From positions 1 through 11,873 of the forward strand of contig JAFAPJ010000335.1 of assembly GCA_019247255.1 (NCBI GenBank): a stretch of 11,873 bases of DNA. The letters are read 5' to 3'. Source of the stretch: Methylobacteriaceae bacterium (GTDB lineage: Bacteria; Pseudomonadota; Alphaproteobacteria; Rhizobiales; Beijerinckiaceae). Position numbers and translations under genes: made by a program. Below, piece by piece: positions 5,339 to 11,873 of this stretch; the stretch's first letter is position 1, and each line of letters opens with the position of its first letter. The notes under the pieces were generated by a model that saw only the letters and a list, made by a program, of their open reading frames with translations, was not told the DNA's origin and searched no databases.

Positions 5339-7509
5339 TCCGCCGGATCCTCGTCGCCATCGCGGCGCTCGGGCTCGGCGCGCTTTCTGCCCCCGCGGCG
5401 GACGATCCCGCGCTCGAGGCGCGGCTTGACGCCCTCCTGTCGCGCATGACGCTGGCCGAGCGCATCGGCCAGCTGAACCTCGTGCCCAACGGTCCGGCCT
5501 TCGATCGCTCCGCGGTGGAGCACGGGGCGATCGGCGGGATCATGGGCTTCGCGAGCCCGCGCGAGATCGCCGGCCTGCAGGCGGTCGCGCGGCGCGCGCC
5601 CGGCGGCGTGCCGCTTCTCGTCGGGCTCGACGTGCTGCACGGCCTGCGCACCATGGCGCCGCTGCCGCTCGGGGAAGCCGCGAGCTTCGACCCGGACCTC
5701 GCGCGCGAGACGGCCCGGATGGCGGCGCGCGAGGCCGCCGCGCTCGGGATGAACTGGACCTTCGCCCCGATGGTCGACATCGCGCGCGACCCACGCTGGG
5801 GCCGCATGGTCGAGGGCGCGGGTGAGGACCCGCTCCTTGGCAGCCTGTTCGCGGAGTCCCGCGTGCGCGGCTTCCGGGAGGGCGGGCTCGCCGTCACGCT
5901 GAAGCATTTCGCGGGCTATGGCGCGGCATCGGGCGGCCGGGACTACGACCTCGCCGAGATCGCGCCCGGAACCCTCCACGACCTCTATCTTCCGCCCTTC
6001 CGGGCCGGGATCGAGGCCGGCGCCGAGAGCGTGATGAGCGCCTTTCACGCGCTGAACGGCGTGCCGGCGACGGCGAGCTCGCTCCTGCTCACGGACGTCC
6101 TGCGCCGGCGCTGGGGCTATGACGGGTTCGTCGTCTCCGACTGGCAGGCGATCCCGCAGCTCATCGATCACGGGGTCGCGGCGGGCGAGGCCGAGGCCGC
6201 CCGCAAGGCCCTCCTCGCGGGCGTGGACCTCGACATGGCGTCGGACCTCTACGCCCGCCATCTCGCATCCGAGGTGGCGGCAGGCCGCATCCCAGAGGCG
6301 GCCGTGACGGAGGCGGCGCGCCGCGTGCTCCGCGCGAAGCTCCGGATGGGGCTGTTCGACCGCCCTCCACCCGATGCGCTCCCGGAGAGCGCGCCGGCTC
6401 CGACGGCCGACACCCGCGCGATCGTCCGGCGGGCCGCTCGCGACTCGATGGTGCTGTTGCGCAACGAAGGCGTGCTGCCGCTCGCCGGGCCCCGGCGGAT
6501 CGTCCTCGTCGGCGAGATGGCGACGAGCGGCCGCGCGCTCGCAGGCCCGCACGGCGCGCTGGAGCGCTGGGAGGACACGGTCACGATCCTGGCCGGCCTC
6601 CAGGCCCGGGCGGCCCGGGACGGCGCGACGGTCGCGGCCGTCGCCGGTTGCGCGCTCGTCTGCGACAGCGACGCGGGCTTCGCGGCGGCCGAGACGGCTG
6701 CTCGGGACGCCGACCTCGTAGTTGCGGTGCTCGGCGAGCCGGTCGAGCTCACGGGCGAAGGCGGCTCGCGCGCGAGCCTCGCTCTGCCTGACCGCCAAAG
6801 CGCGCTGCTCGATCGCCTCCTCGCGACGGGAAAGCCGGTGATCCTGGTTCTCGTCGCGAGCCGGCCGATCGAGCTCGGCCCTGCGCTCGACCGGCTCGCC
6901 GGTCTCCTAATGGCCTGGTTCCCGGGCACGGAAGGCGGGAACGCGCTCGCCGACATTCTGTTCGGCGACGAGTCGCCCTCCGCGAAGCTTCCGGTGACCT
7001 GGCCCCGAACCGTCGGGCAGGTCCCGCTCACCTACGACACGCCCTCCTCCGGCCGACCCTTCGAGACCGGGAACCGCTTCACCCTGCGCTACGCGGACCA
7101 GAGCCTCGAACCCCTGTTCCCCTTCGGCTTCGGCCTGACCTATTCCCGCTTCGACCTGACGCCCGGGATGGTCGGCGCCTCGCGCATCGCCCGGGACGGA
7201 GCGCTCGAGGTCCGGGCGACGCTGACCAATGCGGGGCCGCGTGCCGCCCGCGAGGTGGTGCAGCTCTATATCCGGCAGCGGCGCGCGCGCGTCGTGCGGC
7301 CGTTGCGGCAGCTGAAGGCCTTCGAGAAGGTGGCGCTCGGGCCCGGGGAGAGTCGCGAGGTCGTGCTCCGGGTGCCCTTCGCCGCGCTCGGCTACACGCG
7401 CGAGGACGGGACCTACGCGGTCGAGCCCGGGCCGGTCGAAGCCTTCCTCGGCACCTCGTCCGCCGCCGCGCGCCCAGTCGGCACCGTGGAGCTCGTCACG
7501 GGGCGCTGA
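5335..7509 (+). CDS. Exported glycoside hydrolase family 3 (beta-glucosidase-like)
   Basis: This protein of about 724 residues is a complete multi-domain GH3 enzyme, expected to release terminal beta-linked sugars by a retaining mechanism. The N-terminal barrel has MTLAERIGQLN, the conserved KHFAGYG (K190) and GFVVSDW, with D269 as nucleophile. The second domain has GEGGSR, with E475 a likely acid/base, and NALADILFGDESPSAKLPVTWP. A fibronectin III-like domain closes it (PLFPFGFGLTYS to the end). The architecture is that of BglX. The start is odd. No ATG or GTG fits well: CTG 5335 overlaps the Sel1 stop as CTGA and begins exactly at a signal peptide (IRRILVAIAALGLGALSAPA). The alternatives are GTG 5251, an 88-base overlap adding 28 basic residues, or ATG 5449, which would remove the signal. 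The substrate is not determinable here. Confidence 0.9.
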   Translation: MIRRILVAIAALGLGALSAPAADDPALEARLDALLSRMTLAERIGQLNLVPNGPAFDRSAVEHGAIGGIMGFASPREIAGLQAVARRAPGGVPLLVGLDVLHGLRTMAPLPLGEAASFDPDLARETARMAAREAAALGMNWTFAPMVDIARDPRWGRMVEGAGEDPLLGSLFAESRVRGFREGGLAVTLKHFAGYGAASGGRDYDLAEIAPGTLHDLYLPPFRAGIEAGAESVMSAFHALNGVPATASSLLLTDVLRRRWGYDGFVVSDWQAIPQLIDHGVAAGEAEAARKALLAGVDLDMASDLYARHLASEVAAGRIPEAAVTEAARRVLRAKLRMGLFDRPPPDALPESAPAPTADTRAIVRRAARDSMVLLRNEGVLPLAGPRRIVLVGEMATSGRALAGPHGALERWEDTVTILAGLQARAARDGATVAAVAGCALVCDSDAGFAAAETAARDADLVVAVLGEPVELTGEGGSRASLALPDRQSALLDRLLATGKPVILVLVASRPIELGPALDRLAGLLMAWFPGTEGGNALADILFGDESPSAKLPVTWPRTVGQVPLTYDTPSSGRPFETGNRFTLRYADQSLEPLFPFGFGLTYSRFDLTPGMVGASRIARDGALEVRATLTNAGPRAAREVVQLYIRQRRARVVRPLRQLKAFEKVALGPGESREVVLRVPFAALGYTREDGTYAVEPGPVEAFLGTSSAAARPVGTVELVTGR

Positions 7510-7562
7510 GCCGCGCGCTACGACCTTCGTCTGAGCGCGCCCGAGGTCGGGGCAACGTCAGC

Positions 7563-7591
7563 TTGACAGCGTGCGGTCGCGCTTGTCTCAC
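7563..7591 (+). promoter_or_regulatory. Candidate sigma-70-type promoter of the binding-protein gene
   Basis: A perfect -35 box TTGACA in the context CTTGACAGC at 7563-7568, typical of alphaproteobacterial housekeeping promoters, is followed after 17 bases by a weak -10, TCTCAC (7586-7591), which keeps the T, T and A at positions 1, 3 and 5. Transcription would start near 7598, leaving a leader of about 26 bases that carries AGGGGAG. Confidence 0.5.
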
Positions 7592-7623
7592 CGCCCGACA
7601 CGCAGAACAGGGGAGAAACGCCT

Positions 7624-8823
7624 ATGCTCCGTCACCTGGCCTTGTCGGCCGCTCTCGCGCTCGCGCCGGCCCTCGCTCAGGCGCAGGTCTCGGACAACGT
7701 CGTCAAGATCGGCATCCTGAACGACCAATCGGGCGTCTACGCCGATTTCGGCGGCAAGTGGTCGGTCGAGGCCGCCCGCATGGCGGTCGAGGATTTCGGC
7801 GGCAAGGTCCTGGGCGCGCCCGTCGAGATCCTCTCGGCCGACCACCAGAACAAGCCGGACGTCGCCTCGACGATCGCGCGCGGCTGGTACGACAACGACA
7901 AGGTCGACACCATCATGGAGCTCACGACCTCCTCGGTCGCGCTCGCCGTCCAGCAGCTCTCCAAGGAGAAGAGGAAGATCACCATCACGTCCGGGGCCGC
8001 GACCTCGGACCTCACCGGCAAGGCCTGCACGCCGTACGGCTTCCACTGGGCCTACGACACGCACGCGCTCGCGGTCGGCACCGGCGGCTCGCTCGTCGAG
8101 CAGGGCGGCGACAGCTGGTTCTTCCTCACGGCGGATTACGCCTTCGGCCACGCGCTCGAGGCGGACGTCACGAAGTATGTCACGTCCAAGGGCGGCAAGG
8201 TCCTGGGCTCGGTCCGCCATCCGCTCGCGACGACGGATTATTCTTCCTTCCTACTTCAGGCGCAGGGCTCCAAGGCCAAGATCATCGGCCTTGCCAATGC
8301 CGGGCTCGACACGAACAACTCGATCAAGGCGGCCTCCGAATTCGGCATCGTCCAGGGCGGGCAGCGGCTCGCGGCGCTGCTCTTCACGCTGGCCGAGGTC
8401 CACGGCCTCGGGCTGCAGGCGGCGCAAGGCCTCGTGCTGACCGAAGGCTTCTACTGGGACCTTGACGACCAGAACCGCGCCTTCGCCAAGCGCTTCATGG
8501 CCCGCACCGGCCGCATGCCGAACATGGTCCAAGCCAGCACCTATTCCTCCGTCCTCCAGTACCTGAAGGCCGTCCAGGCCGCCGGCACCGACGAGCCCGA
8601 CGCGGTCGCGAAGAAGCTCAAGGAAATGCCGGTCGACGACTTCTTCGCCAAAGGCGGCAAGGTCCTGCCGAACGGGCGCATGGTCCACGACATGTACCTG
8701 TTCCAGGTGAAGACGCCGGCTGAATCGAAGGGCGCCTGGGACTACTACAAGCCCCTCTCGACGATCCCGGGTCAGCAGGCCTTCGCGACCCTCGCCGAGA
8801 GCGGCTGCGCGCTCACGCAGTAA
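7624..8823 (+). CDS. ABC transporter periplasmic substrate-binding protein (Peripla_BP_6, LivJ-like)
   Basis: This 399-residue protein has a clear signal peptide (MLRHLALSAALALAPALAQA, cut after AQA near residue 20). It then shows the start of the branched-chain amino-acid type binding fold: VVKIGILNDQSGVYADFGG, AARMAVEDFGG and VEILSADHQNKPD. Such proteins capture a small ligand (amino acids, aromatic acids, amides, urea and others) in the periplasm and deliver it to an inner-membrane ABC permease. The sequence does not identify the ligand. No LivH, LivM, LivF or LivG gene is adjacent, so it is an orphan component. The ATG has an excellent ribosome binding site (AGGGGAG at 7609-7615). Its own promoter and the strong hairpin downstream suggest a single-gene transcript, possibly highly expressed. 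Confidence 0.93.
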   Translation: MLRHLALSAALALAPALAQAQVSDNVVKIGILNDQSGVYADFGGKWSVEAARMAVEDFGGKVLGAPVEILSADHQNKPDVASTIARGWYDNDKVDTIMELTTSSVALAVQQLSKEKRKITITSGAATSDLTGKACTPYGFHWAYDTHALAVGTGGSLVEQGGDSWFFLTADYAFGHALEADVTKYVTSKGGKVLGSVRHPLATTDYSSFLLQAQGSKAKIIGLANAGLDTNNSIKAASEFGIVQGGQRLAALLFTLAEVHGLGLQAAQGLVLTEGFYWDLDDQNRAFAKRFMARTGRMPNMVQASTYSSVLQYLKAVQAAGTDEPDAVAKKLKEMPVDDFFAKGGKVLPNGRMVHDMYLFQVKTPAESKGAWDYYKPLSTIPGQQAFATLAESGCALTQ

Positions 8824-8840
8824 CCGCGTCCAACGCACTG

Positions 8841-8869
8841 GCGAGGGGCGGCCGAGCGCCGCCCCTCGC
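8841..8869 (+). terminator. Strong GC hairpin after the binding-protein gene
   Basis: GCGAGGGGCGGC at 8841-8852 pairs perfectly with GCCGCCCCTCGC at 8858-8869 around a 5-base loop (CGAGC), giving a 12-bp stem 17 bases after the stop codon. No T tract follows, so it is either a U-less terminator or a hairpin protecting the mRNA end. Confidence 0.6.
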
Positions 8870-8874
8870 GGCGC

Positions 8875-8899
8875 GGAACATCGCCAGGGCGCCCCCGTT
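8875..8899 (+). promoter_or_regulatory. EcfG-type general stress promoter of the DUF2171 gene
   Basis: GGAAC at 8875-8879 and CGTT at 8896-8899 are separated by 16 bases. This matches the consensus GGAAC-N16/17-CGTT known for EcfG/SigT, the extracytoplasmic-function sigma factor of the alphaproteobacterial general stress response. Transcription would start near 8906, about 26 bases before the ATG at 8932. No competing TTGACA-type -35 was seen in this gap. The match is direct; its use by EcfG is inferred. Confidence 0.6.
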
Positions 8900-8931
8900 C
8901 AGTCCGCCAGCACGGCAGAACGGAGGAAGCC

Positions 8932-9174
8932 ATGGTGGACGCGTCGCGCATCCGCGAGCATCAAGAGGTCGTCGGCTCGGACGGCGGCCATGTCGGCACG
9001 GTCGATCATCTCGACGGGCAGCGCATCAAGCTGACCCGGACGGACGCGGCCGCCGGCGGCGAGCATCACTTCATCCATCTCGACTCGGTCGCCTCGGTCG
9101 AGGGCGACAAGGTTCGGCTGAACCGCACCGCGAGCGAGGCTCGCGACGAGTGGGGCGTCGAGCGCGTCGGCTGA
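8932..9174 (+). CDS. DUF2171 family small protein (PRC-barrel-like)
   Basis: This 80-residue protein matches the DUF2171 pattern. REHQEVVGSDGGHVGTVDHLDGQRIKL forms the opening beta strands, HHFIHLDSVASVEGDKVRL the second half, and the tail is short and charged. The fold resembles small PRC-barrel proteins. The function is unknown; members are common in Hyphomicrobiales. It has no signal peptide or membrane segment. The ATG at 8932 is supported by GGAGGAA at 8922-8928. The EcfG-like promoter upstream suggests induction by general stress. It stands alone on the plus strand and converges on the AraC gene, whose stop codon is only 6 bases from its own. Confidence 0.88.
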   Translation: MVDASRIREHQEVVGSDGGHVGTVDHLDGQRIKLTRTDAAAGGEHHFIHLDSVASVEGDKVRLNRTASEARDEWGVERVG

Positions 9175-9180
9175 GGCGCG

Positions 9181-11873
<2,693 letters not shown>

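Noticed and set aside
5164..6798. Long minus-strand open frame of 544 codons opposite the Sel1 and GH3 genes
   Set aside because: It lacks family motifs, has the Arg/Ala/Gly-rich composition of antisense frames in GC-rich DNA, and lies opposite two well-supported genes.
7521..7549. CGACCT/AGGTCG inverted repeat after the GH3 gene as a terminator
   Set aside because: A 6-bp stem with a 16-17 base loop and no T tract is too weak to call in GC-rich DNA.
8895..8923. CCGTTC/GAACGG inverted repeat as a hairpin masking the DUF2171 ribosome binding site
   Set aside because: The left arm is the -10 of the EcfG-like promoter, so it would not be in the transcript; the pairing is probably coincidental.

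Overview
The window looks like a chromosomal stretch of a high-GC alphaproteobacterium, probably Hyphomicrobiales (Methylobacterium-like or a relative). This is an inference. It rests on very GC-rich third codon positions, on DUF2852 and DUF2171 proteins, on a divergent ThiE-like gene beside a Sel1-repeat gene, and on a promoter-like sequence matching the alphaproteobacterial EcfG general-stress consensus. There are no tRNAs, rRNAs, CRISPR arrays, insertion sequences or phage genes. No gap between genes exceeds about 165 bases.

Layout. Positions 1-120 hold the last 39 codons of an unidentified plus-strand gene. An AraC-family regulator follows (140-1078), then an overlapping pair encoding a YcaC-like isochorismatase-family hydrolase and a cupin (1169-2391). 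In front of the pair lie two near-identical 12-base direct repeats exactly 20 bases apart, a plausible operator for the regulator. Next come a GNAT acetyltransferase (2555-3091) and a membrane-anchored DUF2852 protein (3170-3595) with a perfect 27-base palindrome just before its ribosome binding site and an intrinsic terminator after it. A tightly packed operon follows: a ThiE-like protein lacking recognisable active-site motifs, a secreted Sel1-repeat protein starting on GTGA, and a secreted family-3 glycoside hydrolase whose best start is a CTG overlapping the previous stop codon. A monocistronic periplasmic binding protein (7624-8823) has its own promoter and a strong hairpin after it. A small DUF2171 protein (8932-9174) sits behind an EcfG-type promoter. 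The last two genes are on the minus strand: NAD-dependent DNA ligase ligA (truncated by the window edge) and a second AraC-family regulator that overlaps ligA by four bases.

How the genes work together. The clearest functional unit is the AraC regulator plus hydrolase/cupin pair, which looks like a small inducible catabolic or detoxification module with an unknown substrate. The Sel1 and GH3 proteins are both predicted to be exported and could act together in the periplasm. Otherwise the region is a mosaic of ordinary chromosomal genes. I see no convincing new defence, mobile or biosynthetic system. The points worth a second look are regulatory sites and start codons.
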